Shown: piece by piece, positions 1-8,684 of the stretch
Layout: each line of letters starts with the position of its first letter
How positions within the stretch are numbered: the stretch's first letter is position 1
Source of the DNA: Candidatus Omnitrophota bacterium
GTDB taxonomy: Bacteria > Omnitrophota > Gorgyraeia > 2-02-FULL-51-18
Assembly (NCBI GenBank): GCA_023247915.1
Contig: JAHFFN010000005.1
Location: 1-58,731 of the forward strand
DNA: 58,731 nt
Reading direction: 5' to 3'
Notes under the pieces: generated by a model
Database searches by the model: none
Told to the model about the DNA's origin: nothing
The model's input: only the letters and a program-made list of their open reading frames with translations
Program-made: the position numbers and the translations under genes

Positions 1-471
1 GTGCATTTTGCCAAACAAAAAGGCATTCCCGTGGGTCCAGGTCGTGGATCCGCCGCCGGCAGTGTGGTGAGCTACGCGCTGGGCATCACCGACATTGATC
101 CGCTCCCATACGATCTTCTCTTTGAACGTTTTTTAAACCCCGAACGCGTCTCGATGCCGGATATCGATATCGATTTTTGCTACGAGCGTCGCGACGAAGT
201 GATTCAATACGTCACCGATAAATATTCCAAAGACAATGTCGCGCAAATTATCACCTTTGGAACCATGATGGCCAAGGCCGTGATCCGTGACGTGGGGCGT
301 GTCATGGCCATTCCTTACGCGGAAGTGGATAAAATCGCCAAGCTCATTCCAACCGAGCTTGAAATCACTATCGACGACGCGCTGGAACGTGAACAAGAGC
401 TCAAAATCTTTATAAAACCAATCCACAAATCACGCAACTCATCGACACTTCGCGTATTTTGGAAGGCATGA
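1..471 (+). CDS. dnaE: DNA polymerase III alpha subunit, internal fragment (upstream of frameshift)
   Basis: This is the central part of the replicative polymerase alpha subunit; the PHP domain and the beginning of the palm lie before the window. Residues near 9-20 carry the glycine-rich [13 protein letters not shown] palm motif, and residues 53-59 the PDIDIDF motif that supplies two catalytic aspartates. The frame is correct to about base 402 and then runs into unrelated residues, ending at a stop at 471. The true continuation lies one base away: one extra A in the AAAA run at 403-406 would give [11 protein letters not shown] and join smoothly to the following fragment. The two pieces are therefore one gene broken by a 1-base deletion, real or a sequencing error. 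The family assignment is certain; whether the break is biological is unknown. Confidence 0.9.
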   Translation: MHFAKQKGIPVGPGRGSAAGSVVSYALGITDIDPLPYDLLFERFLNPERVSMPDIDIDFCYERRDEVIQYVTDKYSKDNVAQIITFGTMMAKAVIRDVGRVMAIPYAEVDKIAKLIPTELEITIDDALEREQELKIFIKPIHKSRNSSTLRVFWKA

Positions 472-2405
472 CGCGTCATGCTTCGACGCACGCGGCGGGC
501 GTTGTGATCAGCGAACGGCCTCTCAAAGAACACGTGCCTCTGTTTAAAACCAGCGACGGACAAATCTCGACGCAGTTTTCTATGGAGAGCCTCGAAAAAA
601 TCGGACTTCTTAAGATGGACTTTTTGGGTCTTCGCACACTCACCGTTATTGACGACACGCTTAAAATTATCAAGCGCATCCAAAAAAAAGATCTCGATTG
701 GAGCGCTATTCCTTTGAATGACGCCAAAACATTTGAACAACTTTCAAAAGCGCAGTCGATCGGTGTGTTTCAGTTGGAATCCAGCGGCATGCGTGACATC
801 TTGCAAAAACTCCGGCCGGATAAGTTCGAAGACTTGATCGCTATTCTGGCCTTGTATCGTCCGGGCCCGATCGGTTCCGGCATGGTGGATGAATTTATCA
901 AACGCAAGCACGGGCAGATCCCCATCGCGTATGATCATCCGCTTTTGGAAGCGATCCTGAAAGACACCTACGGGATCATCGTCTTCCAAGAACAAATCAT
1001 GAAAATTGTGAATATTTTGGCCGGTTTTTCTCTGGGCAAATCCGACATGCTTCGCCGAGCCATCTCCAAAAAGAAGGAAGAGATTATTCAGGAAGCGCGC
1101 GAAGACTTTGTGAGTGGTTGCGCCACTAACAAAATTGACAAGAAAATTGCCGACAAGATTTTTAATTTCATCGTGCACTTCGCAGGCTATGGATTTAACA
1201 AGAGCCATTCCGCCGCTTACGCGCTTATTTCTTATCGCACCGCGTATCTCAAGGCGAATTACACCGTAGAATTTATGACCGCGCTTCTATCGAGTGAAAA
1301 AGACAATACCGACAAGGTCGTGCTGTACATCGACGAAGCCAAGCGCATGGGCCTTCAGGTGTTGCCGCCGGATGTGAATGAAAGCTTTCCTCAATTCACC
1401 GTGGTCGGCGCTGACACGATTCGTTTTGGACTGTCCGCCGTCAAAAATGTGGGACAAACCGCGATTGACGCGATTATTCAAGGCCGCATCAAACAAAAAA
1501 GTTTCAAATCCTTTCACGATCTCACCGAACACGTGGATTTGCGTGTGGTGAATCGCAAGGTGCTGGAAAGTCTGATCAAATGCGGCGCGTTCGACACCAT
1601 GGGTGTTTTTCGTTCACGGCTTTTTGCGGTGCTTGAGCAAGCGTTGTCCGCGGCGGGCGAAGTTCAGAAAGACCGCGAGAGCGGGCAACGGTCTTTTTTT
1701 GACACACTGGGCGGCGAAGGCACGTTTAAGAAAAATTTTGAGTTTCCCGACATTCCCGAATGGACGGACAGCGAACGTCTCCTGCATGAAAAAGAAATGC
1801 TCGGGTTTTATGTGACCGGCCATCCGCTGGATCGCTACAAAAAAGAACTGAAAAGTTATTCGACGGTATCAACAGCCACGATGGGCAATCGCCGGGATGG
1901 GGAAGAGATCTTAATCGGCGGCTTGGTGAGTAAACTTAAATTCACGCAAACTAAAAAAAATAATGAGAAAATGGCGATTGTCACGATTGAAGACTTGGAT
2001 GGTTCGGTGGACGCGCTGATTTTTCCAAGATCCTTCAAAGAGTTTGGGCACCATTTGATCAAGGACGCCATTCTATTTTTCAAAGGCAATCTCGATAAAA
2101 AAGAGCAGACGCCCAAAATCTTGGTGAATGAAATCACGCCTATCTCGGAAGTACATAAAAAATTTACCCGCAGTATTCTTGTGAAATTCGCCGCGGCCAG
2201 CGCCCAGGAAAATCTCCTGAAAAATTTGCAGGAGGTGCTCTCCAAATACCCGGGGACGATTCCGGTGTACCTGGAATTTCTCGATAAAAATAATACGCGC
2301 TCGCAAATGCTGGTTGACCGGAGTCTTTTTGTCAAACCCGGCGAAGAATTAGTCCAATCCCTCCAGAAAGTCGTCGGCGAAGAAGCCGTCAGTTTACGCA
2401 TCTAA
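459..2405 (+). CDS. dnaE: DNA polymerase III alpha subunit, C-terminal part (downstream of frameshift)
   Basis: This continues dnaE in the shifted frame; meaningful coding starts near base 407, before the first ATG at 459. It opens with [17 protein letters not shown] and carries [15 protein letters not shown], whose aspartate matches the third catalytic residue of the family. The palm, fingers and helix-hairpin-helix region follow, with [13 protein letters not shown] and a long C-terminal part containing the OB-fold ([16 protein letters not shown]... about residues 485-570). Length and domain order fit the DnaE1 type without a proofreading exonuclease domain. An essential gene is unlikely to be truly split, so a sequencing or assembly error in the A-run at 403-406 is the first explanation to consider. 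Confidence 0.92.
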   Translation: MEGMTRHASTHAAGVVISERPLKEHVPLFKTSDGQISTQFSMESLEKIGLLKMDFLGLRTLTVIDDTLKIIKRIQKKDLDWSAIPLNDAKTFEQLSKAQSIGVFQLESSGMRDILQKLRPDKFEDLIAILALYRPGPIGSGMVDEFIKRKHGQIPIAYDHPLLEAILKDTYGIIVFQEQIMKIVNILAGFSLGKSDMLRRAISKKKEEIIQEAREDFVSGCATNKIDKKIADKIFNFIVHFAGYGFNKSHSAAYALISYRTAYLKANYTVEFMTALLSSEKDNTDKVVLYIDEAKRMGLQVLPPDVNESFPQFTVVGADTIRFGLSAVKNVGQTAIDAIIQGRIKQKSFKSFHDLTEHVDLRVVNRKVLESLIKCGAFDTMGVFRSRLFAVLEQALSAAGEVQKDRESGQRSFFDTLGGEGTFKKNFEFPDIPEWTDSERLLHEKEMLGFYVTGHPLDRYKKELKSYSTVSTATMGNRRDGEEILIGGLVSKLKFTQTKKNNEKMAIVTIEDLDGSVDALIFPRSFKEFGHHLIKDAILFFKGNLDKKEQTPKILVNEITPISEVHKKFTRSILVKFAAASAQENLLKNLQEVLSKYPGTIPVYLEFLDKNNTRSQMLVDRSLFVKPGEELVQSLQKVVGEEAVSLRI

Positions 2406-2453
2406 CCCTAATTAATCCCATCACTAACGTCATTTTTTAACGATTTTACGTCA

Positions 2454-2483
2454 TTGACACTGTAAGTCCTTGTTTGGTAATAT
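2454..2483 (+). promoter_or_regulatory. Sigma-70 type promoter for the HU gene
   Basis: A perfect -35 box TTGACA (2454-2459) and a good -10 box TAATAT (2478-2483) are separated by 18 bases. They lie in the gap between dnaE and the HU gene, 33 bases before its start codon, so HU appears to have its own promoter. Confidence 0.6.
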
Positions 2484-2515
2484 CATACGGTAAGTCTCTG
2501 CCTAGGAGGACTGGA

Positions 2516-2794
2516 ATGGCCATTACAAAAAAAGACATTGTGTTGAAAATTTCGACCGAAACGAACATCAAGCAAATTGATGTAAAGCGTGTTGTACAAA
2601 GCATGTTAGATAAAGTTACCGAGTTTTTGGCGGCAGGCCAAACGGTCGAATTGAGAAATTTTGGGATTTTCAAAATCAAATCCAGACGCGGTCGCTTGGG
2701 TCGCAATCCCCGCACCGGACAAGAAGTTCCTGTTCCTCCCAAAAAAGTCGTCATTTTCAAGCCCGGCCTCATCATGAAGAGGGACGTGAAATAG
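2516..2794 (+). CDS. hup: HU/IHF family DNA-binding protein
   Basis: This is a 92-residue histone-like protein that binds and bends DNA as a dimer and compacts the nucleoid. The HU fold is clear: the N-terminal helices begin AITKKDIVLKIS, followed by VELRNFGIFKIKSRRGRLGRNPRTGQEV, the conserved strand and the beta-arm with its RNPRTG signature, and then the FKPG segment at the C-terminus. The ATG at 2516 is chosen because a strong ribosome-binding site (AGGAGGA, 2504-2510) precedes it; the frame is open further upstream, but without a ribosome site and within the promoter. HU and IHF subunits cannot be told apart from sequence alone. Confidence 0.93.
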   Translation: MAITKKDIVLKISTETNIKQIDVKRVVQSMLDKVTEFLAAGQTVELRNFGIFKIKSRRGRLGRNPRTGQEVPVPPKKVVIFKPGLIMKRDVK

Positions 2795-2804
2795 ACGTTA
2801 CCCC

Positions 2805-4076
2805 ATGTCATTCAAACGCCTGCGCGGAACCCATGATACCTGGGGTGAAGAAGCGCTTCTTTTCCACAAAATTGAATCCATAGCCCGCGAAGTCTTTTCC
2901 CGTTTCGGTTTCGAAGAATTAAAAACCCCCATCCTGGAAGAAAAAGAACTGTTTACCCGTGCGCTTGGCACGGAGACCGACGTTGTTCAAAAAGAAATGT
3001 ATGAATTTATCGATCGCTCCAAAACGGCGGTGGCGATGCGGCCGGAAGGCACGGCCGGAGTGGTGCGCGCGTACATCGAAAATAATTTTGATAAGACGAT
3101 GGGGCTGGCCAAGTTTTTTTACATGGGTCCGATGTTTCGTAGCGAGCGGCCGCAAGCGGGGCGTCTCCGGCAATTTCATCAGATCGGCGTGGAACAGCTG
3201 GGAACAGACAATGCGCTCGCGGACGCTGAGACGATTCAAGCGCTCACAGTTTTTTTGGACGAGGCTGGCGCCGGCGGTTATCAGGTAAAACTAAATAATT
3301 TGGGAACCTTTGAAGAAAGAAGCGGTTTCAAAGAAAAATTAAAAGAATATTTCACGCCGCAACTGAAATCTCTTTGCGAAGACTGTCAAAATCGTTTGGC
3401 CAAAAATCCGTTTCGCATTTTGGACTGCAAGGTAGAAACTTGCCGGCAGATTGTGCGCAAAGCGCCGTCGATTCGTGAGTTTTTAACGCCGGAGAGTTTG
3501 GAGCATCACACCAAAGTCTGCAAGGCGCTGGACGCGGCCGGGATTGCTTATAAGGAAGATCCTTATATGGTTCGCGGTCTGGATTATTACACGAAAACAG
3601 TTTTTGAGATTTCGCATTCCAAGCTGGGCGCGCAAGACGCGTTGGCGGCTGGCGGACGTTATGATCGGCTTATCGAATCGTTTGGGGGAACGCCGGCAGG
3701 CGCCGTGGGTTTTGCGGTGGGCGTAGAACGTTTGGCGATGTGTGTGGATGCGGGAACAATGCCAGCACTCACTCAACCGGGATTTTTTATGGTGACATTG
3801 GGCGAAAAGGCTTTTGAAGAAGGCTTTCGCATTGTTTCGGATTTAAGAAAAAACGGTGTCAAGGCGCTCATGGATTTTTCCGCCAAATCCATGAAGAGTC
3901 AGATGCGTGCCGCCGACAAGTCCAAAGCCGGATACGCAATTATTTTAGGGGACGATGAAATCGTTCAAAAAGAATTTACGTTAAAAAATCTGTCCAGCGG
4001 TGAGCAGTCAAAAAAGCCGCTCGGAGACATCATCACGATCTGCAAAAGCATTGGAAAAGGGGAATGGGGATGTTAA
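2805..4076 (+). CDS. hisS: Histidyl-tRNA synthetase
   Basis: This 423-residue class II aminoacyl-tRNA synthetase charges tRNA-His with histidine in the cytosol. Motif 2 is seen as GPMFRSERPQAGRLRQFHQIGVE, the histidine-specific HisA loop as GLDYYTKTVFEI, and motif 3 as GAVGFAVGVERL. A C-terminal anticodon-binding domain follows (about residues 325-415). Length is normal for bacterial HisRS. The gene starts 10 bases after the HU stop with only a weak ribosome site, and its last bases overlap the aspS start. HisS-AspS pairs are a common bacterial arrangement, so co-transcription is expected. Confidence 0.95.
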   Translation: MSFKRLRGTHDTWGEEALLFHKIESIAREVFSRFGFEELKTPILEEKELFTRALGTETDVVQKEMYEFIDRSKTAVAMRPEGTAGVVRAYIENNFDKTMGLAKFFYMGPMFRSERPQAGRLRQFHQIGVEQLGTDNALADAETIQALTVFLDEAGAGGYQVKLNNLGTFEERSGFKEKLKEYFTPQLKSLCEDCQNRLAKNPFRILDCKVETCRQIVRKAPSIREFLTPESLEHHTKVCKALDAAGIAYKEDPYMVRGLDYYTKTVFEISHSKLGAQDALAAGGRYDRLIESFGGTPAGAVGFAVGVERLAMCVDAGTMPALTQPGFFMVTLGEKAFEEGFRIVSDLRKNGVKALMDFSAKSMKSQMRAADKSKAGYAIILGDDEIVQKEFTLKNLSSGEQSKKPLGDIITICKSIGKGEWGC

Positions 4077-5824
4077 GAACTCATACATGCGGGGAATTGA
4101 CAGAAAAGCAGGTGGGGCAGACGGCGACGCTTTCCGGTTGGGTGGATACTTGCCGCGATCACGGCGGGCTGACCTTTGTCGACCTGAGAGATCGCTATGG
4201 CAAAACGCAGATTGTGATCGACGCGGCCTCGACCAAGAAATTTGCCGAACATTTGCATTCCGAATACTGCCTTCAAATCACCGGCAAGGTGCAGTTGAGA
4301 CCCAAAGGCACGGAAAATGCCAAGCTTTTGACGGGGCAAATCGAAATTGCCGCGACAGAGATTAAACAACTTAACTCTTCGGAACCGCTTCCTTTTGAAG
4401 TTACCAAATCTCAGGAAACCAACGAAGAACTTCGTTTGACCTACCGCTATCTCGATCTAAGAAATCCCGCGGTGCAGAAAAATTTGTTTGCGCGCTCCAA
4501 GATGTATCAAACGATACGCCGCACGCTCGATAAAAAAGATTTTATCGAAGTCGAGACACCGATTCTCACCAAATCAACACCGGAAGGCGCGCGCGACTAT
4601 CTAGTGCCGAGCCGTTTGAATGCGGGGGAGTTTTACGCTCTGCCGCAATCGCCCCAGCTTTTTAAACAGATTCTCATGGTGTCGGGTTTCGACCGCTATT
4701 TCCAAATCGCCAAATGTTTTCGCGATGAAGATTTGCGCGCGGATCGTCAGCCCGAGTTCACTCAGCTCGACATGGAAATGTCTTTTTTGGAAGAAAATGA
4801 TCTTTTCTCGATTATCGAAGAAGTGTTGGTGGAAATTTTGAAAGACATTAAAGGAATCAAATTGGCGACGCCGTTTCCACGGCTAACGTATCAGGAAGCG
4901 ATGTCGAATTATGGTTCTGACAAACCAGATTTGCGTTTTGACCTAAAAATTCAGGACGTTTCCAAGCTCGTTGAAAATAGCGGCTTCAATGTGTTTGCCA
5001 GTGTCGCCAAAACAGCTGATGGCTTGGTCGCCGGGCTTTGCATTCCCAAAGCGGAGGCATCGCGCAAAGACATCGACACGCTCACAGAATTTGCCAAAGC
5101 CGAAGGCGCGGGTGGACTGGCTTACTTTAAAGTTAATGACACGGGATTGGAGTCTCCGATCACTAAGTTTTTCAAACCGGAAGAGCTTGCGGCGATACAA
5201 AAGAAATTTTCCGCCGCCCCAGGTGACTTGATTGTTTTTGTCGCCGACAAAAAACAGGTGACTTTGAAAGTCTTGGGTGCGATTCGTCTTTACGCCGCCA
5301 AATGGAAAAACCTGATTCCGGCCGATCAATTTCATTTTAGCTGGGTCATGGACTTCCCTTTATTTAAATTTAATGAAGAAGAAAACAAATTGGATAGCGA
5401 GCATCATCCGTTCACCGCGCCTCACGCGGAAGACTGGCCGTTGTACAAGGCGGGGAAGATGAAGGCTGATCAAGTGCGTTCGCGCGCTTATGATCTTGTG
5501 ATGAATGGCAATGAAATCGCTTCCGGCTCGATTCGTATTCACAATGCCGCGCTTCAAAAAGAAATATTTGATTCGATCGGCATTAGTGACGAAGAAGCCA
5601 ATCTGCGCTTTGCGTTTCTTCTCAAAGCGTTTAAATTTTCGGCGCCTCCTCACGGCGGCATCGCGTTGGGTCTTGATCGCGTCTTGACCATTCTCATGGG
5701 TCTCGACAGTATCCGGGAGGTGATCGCTTTTCCCAAGAATCAAAAAGCGGTTTGCCCGATGACATCCGCGCCGTCCCTGGTGGCGGAACGCCAGCTCAAA
5801 GATTTGCATATTAAAATCCGTTGA
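4070..5824 (+). CDS. aspS: Aspartyl-tRNA synthetase, bacterial type
   Basis: This class II synthetase attaches aspartate to tRNA-Asp. The N-terminal OB-fold anticodon domain (residues about 1-105) contains GWVDTCRDHGGLTFVDLRDRYG. The catalytic core has FRDEDLRADRQPEFTQLDMEMSF (motif 2 region), and the GAD insertion domain typical of bacterial AspRS follows. Motif 3 is GGIALGLDRVLTILMG near the end. The ATG at 4070 has AGGGGA six bases upstream and overlaps the hisS stop; an in-frame ATG at 4064 would add two residues. I cannot tell whether it is strictly Asp-specific or also charges tRNA-Asn. It overlaps ybeY by one base (TGATG). Confidence 0.95.
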   Translation: MLRTHTCGELTEKQVGQTATLSGWVDTCRDHGGLTFVDLRDRYGKTQIVIDAASTKKFAEHLHSEYCLQITGKVQLRPKGTENAKLLTGQIEIAATEIKQLNSSEPLPFEVTKSQETNEELRLTYRYLDLRNPAVQKNLFARSKMYQTIRRTLDKKDFIEVETPILTKSTPEGARDYLVPSRLNAGEFYALPQSPQLFKQILMVSGFDRYFQIAKCFRDEDLRADRQPEFTQLDMEMSFLEENDLFSIIEEVLVEILKDIKGIKLATPFPRLTYQEAMSNYGSDKPDLRFDLKIQDVSKLVENSGFNVFASVAKTADGLVAGLCIPKAEASRKDIDTLTEFAKAEGAGGLAYFKVNDTGLESPITKFFKPEELAAIQKKFSAAPGDLIVFVADKKQVTLKVLGAIRLYAAKWKNLIPADQFHFSWVMDFPLFKFNEEENKLDSEHHPFTAPHAEDWPLYKAGKMKADQVRSRAYDLVMNGNEIASGSIRIHNAALQKEIFDSIGISDEEANLRFAFLLKAFKFSAPPHGGIALGLDRVLTILMGLDSIREVIAFPKNQKAVCPMTSAPSLVAERQLKDLHIKIR

Positions 5825-6234
5825 TGGCCAAATCCAAAACGGCTATTGATGTCCGGTTTAAAAAGAAAATACCAGGCATTTCAACCGCGTGGGTTCAGCA
5901 TGTTATTGCGAAGGCGCACGGCCGTGCGCTCCGGCGGTGCCCCGTGAATGTGTATCTCACGGACAATAAAGAAATTCGTAAGATCAATAAACAATTTTTG
6001 AAACACGATTACGCGACAGATGTGATTTCATTCTCGCTGGGAGATTCGAATGATCTGGTTGTTTCGTTCGAAATGGCCCGGCAAATGGCCAAAGAATTAA
6101 AAATCCCGTTTCGCGAAGAATTGGCGCGTTATTTGGTGCACGGCACCTTGCATTTACTGGGATATGACGACAAAAAGAAATCCGATCACGCCCGCATGCA
6201 CGCGCGGCAGGAAGCGATCCTAAAAAAAATATGA
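5824..6234 (+). CDS. ybeY: Endoribonuclease YbeY (rRNA maturation factor)
   Basis: YbeY is a zinc-dependent single-strand endoribonuclease involved in 16S rRNA 3'-end processing and ribosome quality control. Its 136 residues contain the family core DYATDVISF and the metal site HGTLHLLGYDD (His106, His110). The third ligand position, usually His in HGxLHLxGYDH, is Asp116 here, with His122 nearby; this variant form is known to me from other deep-branching bacteria. The ATG at 5824 overlaps the aspS stop codon (TGATG), which implies translational coupling. The stop overlaps the next start (ATGA). Confidence 0.9.
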   Translation: MAKSKTAIDVRFKKKIPGISTAWVQHVIAKAHGRALRRCPVNVYLTDNKEIRKINKQFLKHDYATDVISFSLGDSNDLVVSFEMARQMAKELKIPFREELARYLVHGTLHLLGYDDKKKSDHARMHARQEAILKKI

Positions 6235-6932
6235 ACAAACGCAGTTTTCTTCAGAGTTTGAATGACGCGGCCGAAGGATTTATTTATGTGGTGCGCTATG
6301 AACGCAACATGCGCATCCATTATTTATTTTCATTCATGATGCTGCTTTTGGCGGTACTTCTTGGCATCAGCCGGATTGAATGGATTATTTTATGCATCAC
6401 GATTTCTTTTGTGTTGGTCGCCGAAATGATTAACACCGCTATCGAAGAAACCGTGGATGCCATTTTTAAAAAAACTCACGCGGAGGAAGCGCGCATCATC
6501 AAGCATGTTTCCGCCGGAGCGGTGCTGGTCAGCGCTGTGGCCGCGTTTGTAGTCGGATTTTTAATTTTCGCCAAGTACTGGCAATGGCCGATCGAGTGGA
6601 CCGCGTTTCGACTGCGCTACGCTAGCTGGCATACAACTTTTATCGCGCTCCTCACGGTTTTTTTCTTTGTGATTGGCGGCAAGGCTTTCTTTTCCCATGG
6701 GACGCCATTTCGCGGAGGAGCCATCAGCGGGCATTCGGCGATCGCTTTTTCTCTGTGGACGACGGTGATTTTTACCAATCAAAATCCGTTTATTATCGGC
6801 GTGACATTTTGCATGGCGGCGCTTGTGGCTCAAAGCCGTTTGCGCGCGAAAATTCATTCGTTCGTCGAAGTGGTGATTGGGGCGGTCGTGGGAATCTTAG
6901 TCACAGCATTTTTCTTTCAAATCTTCCATTGA
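6231..6932 (+). CDS. Diacylglycerol/undecaprenol kinase fused to a PAP2-type phosphatase domain
   Basis: This is a 233-residue membrane protein with two parts. Residues about 1-110 are a DgkA-type lipid kinase with three membrane helices and the hallmark VLVAEMINTAIEETVD; in Gram-positive relatives this domain phosphorylates undecaprenol. Residues about 125-233 resemble the PAP2 phosphatase family, with GGAISGHSAIAFSLWTTVIF (the SGHS motif) and later AQSRLRAKIHSFVEVVIGAVVG, which supplies the last histidine. The fusion puts a lipid kinase and a lipid phosphatase in one chain, suggesting a role in recycling the undecaprenyl-phosphate carrier of cell-envelope synthesis. The first PAP2 motif (KxxxxxxRP) is not obvious, so phosphatase activity is inferred only. 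It overlaps ybeY and recO. Confidence 0.82.
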   Translation: MNKRSFLQSLNDAAEGFIYVVRYERNMRIHYLFSFMMLLLAVLLGISRIEWIILCITISFVLVAEMINTAIEETVDAIFKKTHAEEARIIKHVSAGAVLVSAVAAFVVGFLIFAKYWQWPIEWTAFRLRYASWHTTFIALLTVFFFVIGGKAFFSHGTPFRGGAISGHSAIAFSLWTTVIFTNQNPFIIGVTFCMAALVAQSRLRAKIHSFVEVVIGAVVGILVTAFFFQIFH

Positions 6933-7684
6933 GCGCCACCAAAACCTTAGCCTTCATTTTAAAAACCCAGGACTATCGCGATACGAGTCTTCTTGGGCAT
7001 TTCTACACGCGTGATTTTGGGAAGGTTCATGGCATTATCAAAGGCATTCGCGACACGCGCGCGCGATTTGGAAGTACGCTTGAGCCTTTTTCTTTGAATG
7101 AGATTTTGTTTTATCGCCGGCGTCGCGGCAGTGATTTGCATCAGGTGACGCATGTGGAGCTTTTGGATCTTTTTACGGATGTGCGGGACAATCTCGAACG
7201 CTTATCTTACGCGAGTTATTTCGCGGAGCTCTTGGATCAGATTGTCGAGCTGGAAGAACCTTCGCCCGAGATTTTTGATTTATTCAAAGACACACTTCTT
7301 TTGATGACGGCGGGCGCTTCGCCAAAACGCTGTGCCCGGATTTTTGAGGTGAAACTTTGCGGGATTCTGGGGCTTCTGCCGGAAATCAAAGCATGCGTGA
7401 TTTGCCGCGCACCCTCGCCGGATCCGGCGTATTTCAGCGCCAAGCACGGAGGAATTCAGTGCAAGAGCTGTTCTTCCGGTGCCGGGGCGGTGACACCCGT
7501 TTCGCAGGGAACGCTTAGCTTTATGGATCGGGTGATTCGCTTTGATGTGAAGGATTTGCACAATGTGAAGGTGTCCCAGGAAGTCGGGGGAGATCTCGAA
7601 AAAATGATGCGGCGTTTTGTCGATTTTCAGCTCACACGCCAATTAAAAACGGTGGTTTTTTTGGAAAAAATGGGGTTTAACTAA
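6929..7684 (+). CDS. recO: DNA repair protein RecO
   Basis: RecO works with RecR to load RecA onto SSB-coated single-stranded DNA during recombinational repair. The N-terminal OB-fold begins SATKTLAFILKTQDYRDTSLLGHFYT and continues with GKVHGIIKGIRD. A helical domain follows, and a zinc-binding knuckle CVIC...CKSC (four cysteines) sits near residues 155-185. The 251-residue length is normal. The best start is the TTG at 6929, which overlaps the stop of the preceding gene; the frame is open further upstream but only inside the kinase/PAP2 gene. It is the last gene of the hisS cluster and is followed by an inverted repeat element. Confidence 0.87.
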   Translation: MSATKTLAFILKTQDYRDTSLLGHFYTRDFGKVHGIIKGIRDTRARFGSTLEPFSLNEILFYRRRRGSDLHQVTHVELLDLFTDVRDNLERLSYASYFAELLDQIVELEEPSPEIFDLFKDTLLLMTAGASPKRCARIFEVKLCGILGLLPEIKACVICRAPSPDPAYFSAKHGGIQCKSCSSGAGAVTPVSQGTLSFMDRVIRFDVKDLHNVKVSQEVGGDLEKMMRRFVDFQLTRQLKTVVFLEKMGFN

Positions 7685-7788
7685 TAGCGTATAGCGGGTA
7701 GCGTTTAGCGGATAGGAAAAGCCAGGAATTTTTCTGCTTTAATCTTTTTATCTTTTTCTATACGCTATACGCTAAACGCTATCCGCTG
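7685..7788 (+). repeat. Inverted element of tandem heptamers (TAGCGNN type)
   Basis: The left arm is four head-to-tail heptamers of the form TAGCGNN at 7685-7712 (TAGCGTA, TAGCGGG, TAGCGTT, TAGCGGA). The right arm, 7761-7788, is four heptamers in reverse-complement orientation (TACGCTA, TACGCTA, AACGCTA, TCCGCTG). About 48 AT-rich bases separate the arms. The arms can pair to a long imperfect hairpin, so the RNA could end or protect the recO transcript. The same layout with other heptamers recurs at 22739-22820 inside the giant gene, which points to a dispersed repeat family. Confidence 0.8.
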
Positions 7789-7798
7789 GATAAATATT

Positions 7799-8680
7799 AT
7801 GATCTATTTTCAAGACCTTATTTCAAAGCTATCCGATTACTGGGCTAAAAAAGGCTGTGCGATTCTCCAACCGCTCGACATGGAGGTTGGAGCGGGGACT
7901 TTTCATCCGGCCACTTTTTTTGGATCTTTGGGCTCTCAAGGTTCGAAGGTTGCCTATGTTCAGCCGACACGCCGTCCGACCGATGGCCGCTACGGCGAAA
8001 ATCCTCTGCGCACCCAACATTATTATCAATACCAAGTGATTCTAAAGCCCTCCCCGGAAAACGCTCAGGATCTTTATCTGGATAGTTTGAGGGCGGTGGG
8101 ACTCAAACTCGAAGAGCATGATATCCGTTTTGTGCAGGACGATTGGGAGTCACCGACCTTGGGTGCTTCTGGGCTTGGCTGGGAAGTGTGGTTGGATAGT
8201 TTGGAAGTGACGCAGTTCACGTATTTCCAGCAAATGGCGGGCATTACTTTAAATCCGATTTCTTGCGAAATCACCTACGGGCTTGAACGCATCTGCATGT
8301 TTTTGCAGAACAAGCATGATCTCTTTGAATTGGAATGGGCCAAAGGAATAAGCTACGGCGATCTTCGGAAAAAATATGAAATCGAATACTGCCGTTACAA
8401 TTTTGATACCAGTGACACCAAGATGCTTTTAGGTTTGTTTGAGACCTGCGAAGCCGAGGCCAAGCGGCTTTTAGGCAGCACGCCGGAAGAGATTCAAAGC
8501 GCGCTCGCATTGCCGGCCTATGAAATGACGCTCAAGACCTCCCATTTCTTTAATATGTTAGACGCGCGCGGTGCCGTGAGCGTGAATGAACGCCCCGCCT
8601 ATATCGCGCGTGTCCGCAATCTCGCCAAAAAATGCGCGCAGAGCTATTTGGCCAAGTCGGGAGTGGTGCAAACCACATAA
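7799..8680 (+). CDS. glyQ: Glycyl-tRNA synthetase alpha subunit
   Basis: This is the 293-residue catalytic subunit of the tetrameric (alpha2beta2) bacterial glycyl-tRNA synthetase. Typical stretches are [20 protein letters not shown] at the N-terminus, then [34 protein letters not shown] and [18 protein letters not shown]. These form the class II active site that makes glycyl-adenylate. The gene begins 10 bases after the heptamer element with no good Shine-Dalgarno sequence. The beta subunit follows after four bases. Confidence 0.96.
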   Translation: MIYFQDLISKLSDYWAKKGCAILQPLDMEVGAGTFHPATFFGSLGSQGSKVAYVQPTRRPTDGRYGENPLRTQHYYQYQVILKPSPENAQDLYLDSLRAVGLKLEEHDIRFVQDDWESPTLGASGLGWEVWLDSLEVTQFTYFQQMAGITLNPISCEITYGLERICMFLQNKHDLFELEWAKGISYGDLRKKYEIEYCRYNFDTSDTKMLLGLFETCEAEAKRLLGSTPEEIQSALALPAYEMTLKTSHFFNMLDARGAVSVNERPAYIARVRNLAKKCAQSYLAKSGVVQTT

Positions 8681-8684
8681 AACC

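Noticed and set aside
403..406. Programmed frameshift in dnaE
   Set aside because: There is no heptameric slippery site or downstream structure of the known type, and a single-base run error is simpler.
7685..7788. Heptamer array as a CRISPR
   Set aside because: Repeats are seven bases with no spacers of constant length and no cas genes are present.
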